Assembly (NCBI GenBank): GCA_001796865.1
Contig: MGNQ01000035.1
Span: 37,380-61,874, forward strand
From: Chloroflexi bacterium RBG_16_56_11
Lineage (GTDB): Bacteria; Chloroflexota; Dehalococcoidia; Dehalococcoidales; RBG-16-60-22
Length of the DNA stretch: 24,495 nucleotides
Direction of reading: 5' to 3'
In this document: positions 7,522-14,242 of the stretch, piece after piece
How the letters are laid out: each line of letters begins with the position of its first letter
How positions within the stretch are numbered: the first letter of the stretch is position 1
The notes under the pieces: model-generated
Told to the model about the DNA's origin: nothing
The model's database searches: none
Seen by the model: only the letters and a program-made list of their open reading frames with translations
Program-made: the position numbers and the translations under genes

Positions 7522-8283
7522 ATGGACCTGGGTTTTAAAGGTAAAGTAGCTCTGGTGACCGGGGCCGGCAGCCAGATAGGATTCGGTAAAGAGATAGCCC
7601 TTCTCCTGGCGAAAGAAGGATGCGACGCCGTGGCCATTACGGACATCAACCTGGATGATGCCCAAAAAACAGCGGACGCCGTTAAAAAGCTCGGCCACAA
7701 ATCTATCGCTGTCAAGGCTGATGTGACGAACCAGGTCGAGGTCCAGGCGATGGTCAAAAAGGTCATCGATGAATACGGCAAAATCGACATCCTCGCCAAT
7801 GTGGCCGGCGGCATCATGGGGGGCGGCCCCCTGGAGCAGCAGAAGAAGGAAACCTGGGACAAAGAAATCGGACTGAATCTCTACGGGACGATGTTCGTCA
7901 CACAAGCGGTCCTCCCCCACATGAAAAGCCGGAAATACGGCGCTATCGTCAATATCGGCTCGGGCAGTTCCCACATGTACAGCCACGGCGTCGGGACCTA
8001 CGCCATGGCCAAGGCGGCCATCGATACCTTTACCAAGCAGCTCGCCACCGTCGAGGCTAAAACCGGTATTCGGGTCAACTGCGTGGCCCCCGGCCCTTCT
8101 CCCACCAACTTCATCAAGGCCCCGGACAAACAGGCGGTGGTCGACATGCTCGTCAAGCAAATACCGCTGGGTAAAGCCACCACGCCGGCAGACATCGCCA
8201 ACGCCGTGGCCTTTTTTGCTTCCGACATTTCCGGCGACATCACCGGGCAGGTGCTCCATATTTCCGGCGGCTCAGTGCTGTAA
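7522..8283 (+). CDS. Short-chain dehydrogenase/reductase (SDR) oxidoreductase
   Basis: 253 residues with a strong ribosome binding site (TAGGAGG). The cofactor motif TGAGSQIGFG (13-22) has one extra residue compared with the classical TGxxxGxG. NVAG (93-96) stands in place of NNAG. The catalytic set is serine at about 147-150, Tyr160 and Lys164 (YAMAK). Asp41 after the second strand suggests a preference for NAD(H). The C-terminus (SGDITGQVLHISGGSVL) is typical of classical SDRs of the FabG/hydroxyacyl-CoA type. The substrate cannot be read from sequence. It lies 124 bp after livF in the same direction, so it may be the oxidoreductase for the imported compound, but it could be a separate unit. 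Confidence 0.9.
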   Translation: MDLGFKGKVALVTGAGSQIGFGKEIALLLAKEGCDAVAITDINLDDAQKTADAVKKLGHKSIAVKADVTNQVEVQAMVKKVIDEYGKIDILANVAGGIMGGGPLEQQKKETWDKEIGLNLYGTMFVTQAVLPHMKSRKYGAIVNIGSGSSHMYSHGVGTYAMAKAAIDTFTKQLATVEAKTGIRVNCVAPGPSPTNFIKAPDKQAVVDMLVKQIPLGKATTPADIANAVAFFASDISGDITGQVLHISGGSVL

Positions 8284-8455
8284 TTCCGGCGGCGTCCCCG
8301 GGGCGTATAATGGAATATGCTTCGTTCGGTACCGGGTACAGCCTGCTTATACCGCCCGTTAAGTCCTCTGCGCCGAAAGCGGTTCTACCATGCAAAAAGC
8401 ACGTAAAACGCATGACAGTTTTATTACGCATGCCCGTTCTTTTATACGGAATCTA

Positions 8456-8484
8456 TTGACAGGCGCCAGGTTTTATGCTTAAAT
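8456..8484 (+). promoter_or_regulatory. Promoter of the RNA gene
   Basis: TTGACA (8456-8461), a 17-bp spacer and TTAAAT (8479-8484) give a start near 8491. No open reading frame with a ribosome binding site follows; a structured stretch ending in an intrinsic terminator does. The 170 bp between the SDR stop and this site show only a weak imperfect hairpin (about 8402-8428) and nothing I can assign. Confidence 0.6.
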
Positions 8485-8490
8485 TAATAA

Positions 8491-8750
8491 GAAGCTCATA
8501 GACACAACCTGAGTTTGCTTCGGGAGGTGCACAGTGAAGCTTCATGGGTTATTCGGAGTTTGGCAGGTGGACTGTTGACGCCCTGCCGAGAGTGGGGCAC
8601 AACAGACAGCGGACTCTCCTCCTGTGATTAAAGCCGGAGATTGTTCTGCTACGCAGACGCCCGGGATGAGGTGGTAATCACCGCAAGTGAGTTGAGTCCG
8701 GTACCGAACGGTACATAAAAGAGGAGGCACTTGATGTGCCTCCTCTTCGT
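8491..8750 (+). ncRNA. Candidate free-standing structured RNA of about 260 nt, class unassigned
   Basis: The stretch runs from a good promoter to a strong intrinsic terminator and has no coding signal. Visible helices are GAAGC/GCTTC (8491-8495 with 8517-8521), GGCAGG/CCTGCC (8562-8567 with 8582-8587), a long-range CGGACTC/GAGTCCG (8610-8616 with 8694-8700) enclosing smaller hairpins CTGC-TAC-GCAG (8647-8657) and GGTG-GTAAT-CACC (8670-8682), then GTACC-GAAC-GGTAC (8701-8714) and the terminator. The gene beyond it is on the opposite strand, so it is not an ordinary leader or riboswitch. I could not match it to 6S, tmRNA, RNase P, SRP or any riboswitch I know. The exact ends are inferred. Confidence 0.55.
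8719..8747. terminator. Bidirectional intrinsic terminator
   Basis: A 12-bp perfect stem, AAGAGGAGGCAC / GTGCCTCCTCTT, with a TTGAT loop. On the plus strand it is followed by CGTTTGTG; on the minus strand it is followed by TTTATG after the stem's TT. It therefore can end both the RNA gene from the left and the small minus-strand gene whose stop is at 8773. Confidence 0.88.
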
Positions 8751-8772
8751 TTGTGTGGAACCAGCCCTGCCC

Positions 8773-9069
8773 CTAGTCCGTCCCCGCCCCTGTTCCACCG
8801 AGTCCGGTACTGTTTATCAGCTCGTGGTAGAATTCCCTGATATCCTCATCGTAAATCTTGCTTTCGGCTTTCTTGAAAGGTAATGTCAGCGCCTGATTGT
8901 ATATCTGTTCGATATCAGGGAGCAGCCCGGTCAGACCTCCCGTCGCGTTATCGCTCAACTCCCCGGAATCGTCAGTCCCCGCGTACGCTGATAAAATCGT
9001 CCCCGCCCCGAAAAACACCAGTCCGCAGACTGCCATCCCTGCGAAGAACCCGATAATCATTTTTACCAT
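8773..9069 (-). CDS. Small exported or membrane-anchored protein of unknown function
   Basis: 98 residues. The N-terminus MVKMIIGFFAGMAVCGLVFFGAG is a clear signal peptide or membrane anchor, with AYAG a possible cleavage region. The remaining 65 residues are acidic and soluble-looking (DIEQIYNQALTLPFKKAESKIYDEDIREFYHEL), ending in a Gly/Thr tail. I do not recognise the family. The start context is weak (GGATAG before ATG at 9069), and a second in-frame ATG at 9060 is possible. It ends beside the bidirectional terminator and is transcribed away from rpe. Confidence 0.6.
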   Translation of the reverse strand: MVKMIIGFFAGMAVCGLVFFGAGTILSAYAGTDDSGELSDNATGGLTGLLPDIEQIYNQALTLPFKKAESKIYDEDIREFYHELINSTGLGGTGAGTD

Positions 9070-9142
9070 TTTTTCTATCCGTTAGAGATAATTCCTGAGA
9101 ATAGTTTGATTGTGACACAGGGACATAAACTCTCATATAAAA

Positions 9143-9183
9143 ACCGTAAATATTGCATAAAAGTACGGTAAATATTTCATAAA
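9143..9183. repeat. Two 19-bp direct repeats, 22 bp apart
   Basis: ACCGTAAATATTGCATAAA (9143-9161) and ACGGTAAATATTTCATAAA (9165-9183) differ at two positions and repeat every 22 bp, about two helical turns. The first six bases of copy 1 (ACCGTA) are also the reverse complement of TACGGT at 9164-9169. This fits paired protein-binding sites upstream of the divergent genes at 9069 and 9321. Confidence 0.5.
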
Positions 9184-9234
9184 GGCCTGAAAAGCCGGGG
9201 GCAATAGTTAACAAAGAGTAAGTGGGTATTCGGC

Positions 9235-9264
9235 TTGACACGGTGTTTGCCCGCCACTTAAAAT
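9235..9264 (+). promoter_or_regulatory. Promoter of rpe
   Basis: TTGACA (9235-9240), an 18-bp spacer and TAAAAT (9259-9264; TTAAAA at 9258 with a 17-bp spacer is the alternative). The start would be near 9271, about 50 nt before the GTG of rpe. Confidence 0.6.
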
Positions 9265-9276
9265 GTCGGCGGGCAA
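9247..9276. promoter_or_regulatory. Perfect 9-bp inverted repeat straddling the rpe -10 box
   Basis: TTGCCCGCC (9247-9255) and GGCGGGCAA (9268-9276) are perfect reverse complements around a 12-bp centre that contains the -10 hexamer. A protein bound here would block the promoter. Because most of the repeat lies upstream of the expected start site, a DNA operator is more likely than an RNA hairpin. Confidence 0.5.
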
Positions 9277-9320
9277 TCCGGAAGAGCGCATTGGCTCCTG
9301 TTTAATCTCATGGAGGCAGC

Positions 9321-9998
9321 GTGAAAAAAGGCGTCAGCATCGTGCCGGCTATTCTTACCGACGACCCGGCGGCGCTGGAGAAAATGGCCCGCCAGGTTGA
9401 GACCTTCTCCCGGCGCGTTCAGTTTGACGTCATGGATGGCGAGTTCGTCCCCTCCCGCAGCGTCACCTGCCGGCAGATAGCCGCATTAAAAACAGGACTG
9501 ACCTGGGAAGCGCACCTGATGGTGCGGAAACCCGAAGACTGCCTGGATGCCTTCCACGACGCCGGCGCTGCTAAAATAGTGTTCCACTACGAGGCGTGTC
9601 CTTCCCCCGAAGACACCATCCGCCGGATAAAGGACCTGGGGATGAAAGCGGGCCTGGCCATCAATCCGGAGACCCCCGGCGCGGCCGCTAACCGCTTTTT
9701 ACAGGAGCTGGAAAGCGTGCTGTTCTTGTCCGTCAACCCGGGCTATTACGGAAGCAAGTTTATTCCCGGAGTCCTCGATAAGATAGCCAGTTTCCGCAGG
9801 GACAACCCGGATGTGGAAATAGGCATTGATGGCGGTATTAAACTGGATAACGTTGCCGCCATTGCGCGGACAGGTGTTAATGTCATCTACGTGGGGAGCG
9901 CTGTGTTTCTGCAACCGGACCCCGCGGCGGCCTACCGCCGGCTTGTCCGCCTGGCCGCCGACGCTACCGGATTCAGGAGTGAATCAAGTCAAATTTAA
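9321..9998 (+). CDS. rpe: Ribulose-phosphate 3-epimerase, divergent
   Basis: 225 residues from GTG with GGAGG upstream. The TIM-barrel family motifs are all visible: IVPAILTDD, FDVMDGEFVP, WEAHLMV, VFHYEA, GLAINPETP, LSVNPGYYG and IGIDGGI, then VYVGSAVF-like VIYVGSAVF. The catalytic aspartates (FDVMDG and IDGG) and the HLM histidine are present. The first metal-ligand histidine of the canonical HxDxMDG is glutamine (VQFDVMDG). The enzyme interconverts ribulose-5-phosphate and xylulose-5-phosphate in the pentose phosphate pathway. The changed ligand may alter metal choice; a related sugar-phosphate epimerase specificity is the alternative. It is followed closely by the 10022 gene. Confidence 0.88.
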   Translation: MKKGVSIVPAILTDDPAALEKMARQVETFSRRVQFDVMDGEFVPSRSVTCRQIAALKTGLTWEAHLMVRKPEDCLDAFHDAGAAKIVFHYEACPSPEDTIRRIKDLGMKAGLAINPETPGAAANRFLQELESVLFLSVNPGYYGSKFIPGVLDKIASFRRDNPDVEIGIDGGIKLDNVAAIARTGVNVIYVGSAVFLQPDPAAAYRRLVRLAADATGFRSESSQI

Positions 9999-10021
9999 AG
10001 AGTTCTTTGAAGGGAGTTAAG

Positions 10022-10783
10022 ATGTTCAAAGTGAAGGCCACGGTAACCGGTTTCGGCAAAGATGAAACGAAGGGCCCCTGTCATTTCCGCTACAAGGTGG
10101 GCGACGAAGTCATTTACGATGGGGAGTCGATGACCGGCCGTATCTGTCCCAACATGATGTCGGCGTTCAGCCAGGCGTTTCAGGCCCTGTTCGCCTCCGG
10201 GGGGAGACACAAAGAAGGCGAGGTCGCCGGCAGCTACTATCCTTTCTGGCATTCGCCGCAGAGCGTCTTCGACCCGGCCTACACCAAGTATGACGGCGTC
10301 GGCTTCAGACCAACCCTCGAAAGGCCGGAAGAAGGCTACAAGTTTATCGCCGACGAGACCTTGTTCGATAACCCGCCGGGCGGCAAGTTCATCATCGGCA
10401 AGGGCAAGGAAAAGCGGGAATTATCGCTGGTCTGCGGGGATAATCACACCCGGGTCCAGTTTAAAGTTGAGGCCTTCGACCTGGCCGACCGGGGCGATGC
10501 GCTCCCCTACTATCGGCGGGCGATGTCGATATTAAACAGGGCAGCACAGAAACCGGGCATCGCCGTAAATAAAATACTGAGTGAGTTCACCCGCGACGAG
10601 ATTGACAATATTTACCCGTCTCTGGGACAGAGAATCGTCGCGATACTCGTCGGCGAGCTCGAGGTCATGGACTACGTCGATGTTAAAGACGGCGCGGTGA
10701 CCATTACCGAAAAAGGCAGGAAGAAACTAAAAAGCTTTAAAGCCAGCCTGACCACGGAAGAAAAGAAGGCGCTGAAAATATAA
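10022..10783 (+). CDS. TIGR04076-like domain protein with C-terminal helical/winged extension
   Basis: 253 residues. The ATG at 10022 is chosen because GAAGGGAG lies just upstream; an in-frame TTG at 10007 would place that site inside the gene. Residues about 1-75 resemble the TIGR04076 domain: KVKATVTGFG, GPCHFRYKVGDEVIYDG, RICPNMMSAFSQAFQALF, with Cys at corresponding places to the single-domain protein at 15657. The middle is unassigned. The C-terminal about 80 residues (GIAVNKILSEFTRDEIDNIYP...VITEKGRKKLKSF-like) look like a winged-helix unit ending in a basic tail. The function is unknown. It lies 23 bp after rpe and is probably co-transcribed with it. Confidence 0.72.
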   Translation: MFKVKATVTGFGKDETKGPCHFRYKVGDEVIYDGESMTGRICPNMMSAFSQAFQALFASGGRHKEGEVAGSYYPFWHSPQSVFDPAYTKYDGVGFRPTLERPEEGYKFIADETLFDNPPGGKFIIGKGKEKRELSLVCGDNHTRVQFKVEAFDLADRGDALPYYRRAMSILNRAAQKPGIAVNKILSEFTRDEIDNIYPSLGQRIVAILVGELEVMDYVDVKDGAVTITEKGRKKLKSFKASLTTEEKKALKI

Positions 10784-10805
10784 GCTGTCCGGCGGAGGAC
10801 CTCTT

Positions 10806-11120
10806 CTAGGCGTTTTCCTCGCCGCCCCAGTTCTGCATTATTTCTTTGAGGCGTTGGGCGAGACGTGGACTGGACCGCAGGCGCTGGATAAACACAGGGC
10901 ACCCCTCCAGCAGCGAGTTCTGCGCGGCGGTTGCCATGCTTGAAAGCAGGTTCTGCATGCTGGTATCTATCTGCTGCGGGATGTTCATCCCGGGCGCCGT
11001 TTGCTCGAGCTGGCGGCGTATGTCCTCGACCGTGAACTTCATGGGCACAACGCAGCTTTTATACCAGGGGCATTCCTTGCACTGGACGATGCCGTAAGCT
11101 TCATTAAGTATATCGTCCAT
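10806..11120 (-). CDS. Small cysteine-motif protein in the ccdA-tlpA operon
   Basis: 104 residues from ATG at 11120; GAGGAAATT lies 7 nt upstream, which favours it over the GTG at 11123. The N-terminus holds CKECPWYKSC and a lone Cys occurs near residue 75 (EGCPVF). The CxxC-x5/6-C pattern suggests a zinc or iron-sulfur site. The rest is helical, with a Gln/Met-rich middle (QQIDTSMQNLLSSMATAAQNSLL). There is no signal peptide, so it is cytoplasmic. It starts 10 bp after the tlpA stop and so is the last gene of that operon. I do not recognise the family. Confidence 0.65.
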   Translation of the reverse strand: MDDILNEAYGIVQCKECPWYKSCVVPMKFTVEDIRRQLEQTAPGMNIPQQIDTSMQNLLSSMATAAQNSLLEGCPVFIQRLRSSPRLAQRLKEIMQNWGGEENA

Positions 11121-11130
11121 CACAATTTCC

Positions 11131-11664
11131 TCAGGGGTTATCTTTCATTATGGAATTAAGCAGCGCCCGGTCGATATCCGCCTTCCGGGCGAAGGCCCCT
11201 ATCCTCACATCTCTTATTATACCATCTCCGTCGATGAAATACGTCGTGGGTATGGAGCCGATGTTGTATCGCTCTGTCACGGCTCCGTTGGTATCCAGCA
11301 GCACCGTAAAAGTGAGACCGAAGTCATCCACGAATTTCTGTACTACTGACGTAGACTCCTGGATATTGATAGCCAGAAGGACCAGCCCCTTCTCCACCCA
11401 GCGCGGGTCCTTGGAGACGTCCTGGAGATAGGGCATTTCGTCGCGGCACGGCCCGCACCACGAGGCCCAGAAGTTGAGCATTACCGGCCTGCCTTCGAAA
11501 GAGCCGAGCGAGACGAGCTCACCCTCCAGGTCCCGGAGCTGGAATTCCGGCGCCAGTCTCCCGTCCGCGGGTGACCGCGAGTCGGTATTGCCTGCGCAGG
11601 CCGCGGTAGTCAGAATAACCGCCAGGAAGATGACCGACACCATCGTTTTTATCTGATTTTTCAT
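11131..11664 (-). CDS. tlpA: TlpA/ResA-type thioredoxin-like lipoprotein
   Basis: 177 residues. The lipoprotein signal ends at TTAAC-A with Cys23. The thioredoxin-like fold of the AhpC/TSA-Redoxin group has the active site WCGPC (69-73, in FWASWCGPCRDEMPYL) and the cis-proline loop SIPTTYFI. This family reduces disulfides outside the membrane, classically in haem-apocytochrome c maturation. The ribosome binding site is ACAGGA. Its gene follows ccdA by 19 bp, so electrons likely pass from cytoplasmic thioredoxin through CcdA to this protein. No apocytochrome or haem-ligation gene is in the window, so the client is unknown. Confidence 0.93.
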   Translation of the reverse strand: MKNQIKTMVSVIFLAVILTTAACAGNTDSRSPADGRLAPEFQLRDLEGELVSLGSFEGRPVMLNFWASWCGPCRDEMPYLQDVSKDPRWVEKGLVLLAINIQESTSVVQKFVDDFGLTFTVLLDTNGAVTERYNIGSIPTTYFIDGDGIIRDVRIGAFARKADIDRALLNSIMKDNP

Positions 11665-11683
11665 GATATCCTGTATTGTATCG

Positions 11684-12376
11684 TTAAGCCGCTAAAGAAG
11701 CAATCCAGGCAAGATTACCGGTAACAATCAGAATGCCGACAACGATAAGCAGCAGCCCGCTGATAATCCGTATGACGACCGTATAGCGATACAGGCCCTT
11801 TAATACCGGCCGTAGAGAATCGAAACCTATACCGGCCGCCAGGAAAGGCAGACCCAGTCCCAGGGCATAAACCGAAAGTAAAACGGCCCCGCGCCCGGCT
11901 GTCGCTTGTACCGAGGCCAGCGTCAGGATACTGCCGAGAACGGGGCCGACGCATGCCGTCCAGCTCACCGAAAACAGCCCCCCGATAAGAAAGGAGCGGA
12001 AGTAACCGGTGGTTGTGCCCAGTCCGGCCGTCAGTCGTTTTTCGTAGTTCAACCAGGGAACTTTAAGGGCAGCCAGTATGAAAACCCCGAAGGCTATCAG
12101 GAGACTGCCGGCTACGCGGGTCAGCACGGTATGGTTCGGGATAATGGCGAAGCCCGTCAGTCCGGCAATCGCCCCCAGTAAAATAAAAACGACGGAAAAC
12201 CCGAAGACAAAACCCAGGGAATGCAGGAACACCGGCATGCGGCCGTTCCGGCCGCCGGATACCTCCGGTCCATTCAGGCTGGCCAGGTATACCGGCACCA
12301 TTGGCAGGACGCACGGCGAGAGAAAAGAAAGCAGACCTCCGCCAAAGGCTACCAGGAGCGTGACATTTTCATCCAT
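11684..12376 (-). CDS. ccdA: Cytochrome c biogenesis/thiol transporter CcdA (DsbD family)
   Basis: 230 residues with six transmembrane segments. The two redox cysteines are in LSPCVLP (Cys22) and WTACVGP (Cys142), each in the expected place at the start of a three-helix half. The extent of the protein is the short CcdA type, without DsbD periplasmic domains; the attached TlpA provides that function as a separate gene. It carries reducing equivalents across the membrane. The ribosome binding site is weak (AGGCG right before ATG); a TATAAA-like box lies a few bases upstream, so a leaderless or very short-leader message is possible. Confidence 0.93.
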   Translation of the reverse strand: MDENVTLLVAFGGGLLSFLSPCVLPMVPVYLASLNGPEVSGGRNGRMPVFLHSLGFVFGFSVVFILLGAIAGLTGFAIIPNHTVLTRVAGSLLIAFGVFILAALKVPWLNYEKRLTAGLGTTTGYFRSFLIGGLFSVSWTACVGPVLGSILTLASVQATAGRGAVLLSVYALGLGLPFLAAGIGFDSLRPVLKGLYRYTVVIRIISGLLLIVVGILIVTGNLAWIASLAA

Positions 12377-12446
12377 CGCCTATATTTTATAATGTATGTT
12401 ACCGTGCCCGCCACCCGACCCGTTTTAAAGGGCCGGGGTAGTAGCA

Positions 12447-12475
12447 TTGACTAAGCGCAAGACGTATAGTACACT
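12447..12475 (+). promoter_or_regulatory. Candidate promoter upstream of the GYD gene
   Basis: TTGACT (12447-12452), a 17-bp spacer and TACACT (12470-12475), a moderate match. Transcription would begin near 12482 and leave a leader of about 95 nt to the gene at 12576. Confidence 0.4.
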
Positions 12476-12575
12476 AAATAATCCTGATATATATCGTAAG
12501 TACGACCGGGACGGCTGTCACCAGTCCGGAGGGGGCACCAGAGGCCACGGCTAAACTAAAAGGCAGGAGGGATTT

Positions 12576-12863
12576 ATGGCGATTTACATCATGATGACGA
12601 ACCTTACCGACGAAGGCAGAAAAACGGTAAAATCAAACCCATACCGGATAAAAGAGGTCAACAAAGAAGTCGAGGCGATGGGAGTCAAGATACTGGGCCA
12701 GTATGTCACCCTCGGCCAGTACGATTTCATCAATATCCTTGAAGCCCCGAACAATGAGACCATTGCCAAGGTCGCCACGGAACTCGGCGCCCGCGGGACC
12801 TTGCAGACCAATACCATGGCTGCCTTGACACTGGATGATTTTATCAATACCATGAAAAGGTGA
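12576..12863 (+). CDS. GYD-domain protein
   Basis: 95 residues with a strong ribosome binding site (GGCAGGAGG). The sequence follows the small ferredoxin-like GYD family (COG4274): YIMMTNLTDEGRKTVKSNPYRIKEVNKEVEAMGVKI, then the family core TLGQYDFINILEAPNNETIAKVATELGARGTLQTNTMAAL. The usual GxYD is GQYD. The molecular function of the family is not established. After it, 12897-12920 forms CCGGCCG-N10-CGGCCGG, a hairpin with no T-run, before the nuclease gene. Confidence 0.88.
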   Translation: MAIYIMMTNLTDEGRKTVKSNPYRIKEVNKEVEAMGVKILGQYVTLGQYDFINILEAPNNETIAKVATELGARGTLQTNTMAALTLDDFINTMKR

Positions 12864-12938
12864 ACAAGAAAACTTGCCTGACCTGGTGCCCTTCTCCCGG
12901 CCGTTTCGCCCCCCGGCCGGCACATCAGGAGGCCGGAC

Positions 12939-14087
12939 ATTAGACCCCTCAGTTTTTCCCAGATTTCCACTTACCGGTCGTGCCCGCTGTCCTATAAATT
13001 GCAGTACCTGGAAGGCCTGAAACCTAAAGACCGGTGGTATTTCAGCTTCGGCACGACGATGCACTCGTGTGTCGAGCATTTTTTCCGCGTGGATACACCC
13101 CCGCCGCCTTCACTGGAAGATTTACTAGGTTATTATGAACAGAACTGGCTTCCGCAGGGCTACGCCTCACCCGAGGAGGAGTCCAGGTACCGGGATTTCG
13201 GCCGGGACATCCTGACACAGTTTTACGAAATGCACCGCGAGAATTTCCGCCTGCCCGTGGCCCTGGAGAGGAACTTCACCATCGACGTTGAAGGCATCAA
13301 GCTGCGCGGTATCATTGACCGGGTAGACAAACTGGAGAGCGGCGGGCTGTCTGTCGTGGATTACAAGACCAACCGGGAGCTTTTTACCGCCGGTTACCTG
13401 GCCGATGACCTCCAGTTGACAATATACCAGATGGCCGCCGAAAGTATCTGGCGGCTCCCCGTGGAGCAACTGACACTCTATCATTTGAGGTCGAACACTG
13501 CCTGCAGTTGCCCGCCTCGTTCCCCGGAGATAGTCGACCAGGCGCGGCGGATAGTCGTCGATGTTGCCGAGAAAATCACCCGCGGGGAGTTCCCGGCCAT
13601 CGAAAATAATTTCTGCCCCTGTGATTTCCCCGAACATTGCCCGTACTACCGCCACCGGTATCTCACGGCCGCGCCGCCCACTGTCCGACAGGAGCTCCTG
13701 CCCGGTATCGCCGCCATCGATGCTGCCGAGCGTTACGCCGACCTGCAGACACGGATTAAAGAGCTCCAGGCGCAGCTGGAAGAGGCGCGCCAGGCCCTGG
13801 TCCAGTACTGCCAGGATGAGTCGTTGAACCGGGTCTTCGCCAATACCTGCGATATCACCTACAAACTCGTTGAGCGGACCGGCTTCGGCGAGGAGGAAGT
13901 CCGGGCGCTGCTGGAGCCGGAGGGACTGTGGGAAAAGGTGCTCAGCCTGGACCCGGCGCGAATTAAACAGCTGCTGGCCGACGAATCGATAGACATCACC
14001 TTGAGGAACAAGCTGGAATCGCTGCGGCGTTTAATGTCGACCTATCCTCAGCTGTGGGTCCGCCGGCTTGGCGGGGATGAAGATTAG
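12939..14087 (+). CDS. PD-(D/E)XK nuclease family protein (RecB/AddB/Cas4-like), probable ATT start
   Basis: 382 residues if read from ATT at 12939. The conserved N-terminus of this family, LSFSQISTYRSCPLSYKLQYLEGL, lies upstream of the first ordinary start (TTG at 12999), and the frame has no ATG, GTG or TTG back to the stop at 12879. A perfect AGGAGG (12927-12932) sits 6 nt before ATT. Motifs: GTTMH (H42), GIIDRVD (D127), VVDYKTNRE (D141, K143) and QLTIYQ. Cys15 with Cys226, Cys228 and Cys234 (FCPCDFPEHC) resembles the iron-sulfur set that clamps AddB/Cas4-type nucleases, but with CxC instead of CxxC. The C-terminal third is helical or coiled-coil. It probably acts in DNA repair; no helicase or cas genes are adjacent. 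Confidence 0.85.
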   Translation: MRPLSFSQISTYRSCPLSYKLQYLEGLKPKDRWYFSFGTTMHSCVEHFFRVDTPPPPSLEDLLGYYEQNWLPQGYASPEEESRYRDFGRDILTQFYEMHRENFRLPVALERNFTIDVEGIKLRGIIDRVDKLESGGLSVVDYKTNRELFTAGYLADDLQLTIYQMAAESIWRLPVEQLTLYHLRSNTACSCPPRSPEIVDQARRIVVDVAEKITRGEFPAIENNFCPCDFPEHCPYYRHRYLTAAPPTVRQELLPGIAAIDAAERYADLQTRIKELQAQLEEARQALVQYCQDESLNRVFANTCDITYKLVERTGFGEEEVRALLEPEGLWEKVLSLDPARIKQLLADESIDITLRNKLESLRRLMSTYPQLWVRRLGGDED

Positions 14088-14088
14088 G

Positions 14089-14120
14089 TGTCATTGCGAG
14101 GAATCGGTGACGAAGCAATC
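14089..14120. repeat. Dispersed repeat, GTCATTGCGAG type, copy 1
   Basis: Starts TGTCATTGCGAGG and ends CGAAGCAATC. This matches a family of short intergenic repeats known from many bacterial genomes. It begins right after the nuclease stop codon. Confidence 0.75.
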
Positions 14121-14129
14121 CGTCTCCCC

Positions 14130-14154
14130 GTCATTCCCGCGAAAGCGGGAATCC
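14130..14154. repeat. Dispersed palindromic repeat, GTCATTCCCGCG type
   Basis: GTCATTCCCGC-GAAA-GCGGGAATCC forms a hairpin with arms ATTCCCGC/GCGGGAAT. The same type bounds the GIY-YIG element at 21329-21679. Confidence 0.8.
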
Positions 14155-14162
14155 GTATCGCA

Positions 14163-14195
14163 TGTCACTGCGAGAAGCGCAGCGAGGAAGCAATC
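14163..14195. repeat. Dispersed repeat, GTCATTGCGAG type, copy 2
   Basis: Starts TGTCACTGCGAGAAGCGC and ends GAGGAAGCAATC, a diverged direct copy of the repeat at 14089. The two copies frame the different palindrome at 14130 in the gap between the nuclease and phosphatase genes. Confidence 0.75.
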
Positions 14196-14242
14196 TCAAT
14201 GCTCGGTTCCGCCAGCAATAATCGGTAAAAACTAGAGAAAAT

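Noticed and set aside
7465..8259. 264-codon minus-strand frame over the SDR gene
   Set aside because: The SDR on the plus strand has all family motifs and a strong ribosome binding site; the other frame does not resemble a protein.
8491..8750. T-box, 6S, cobalamin riboswitch or SRP RNA as identity of the RNA gene
   Set aside because: GGTGGTAATCACCGC vaguely recalls a T-box core and a terminator follows, but no same-strand gene lies downstream and the core is interrupted. 6S would need one long bulged helix, which I cannot draw, and the B12-box and SRP signature sequences are absent.
10007..10021. TTG start 15 nt earlier for the 10022 gene
   Set aside because: GAAGGGAG lies between the TTG and the ATG and is correctly spaced for the ATG.
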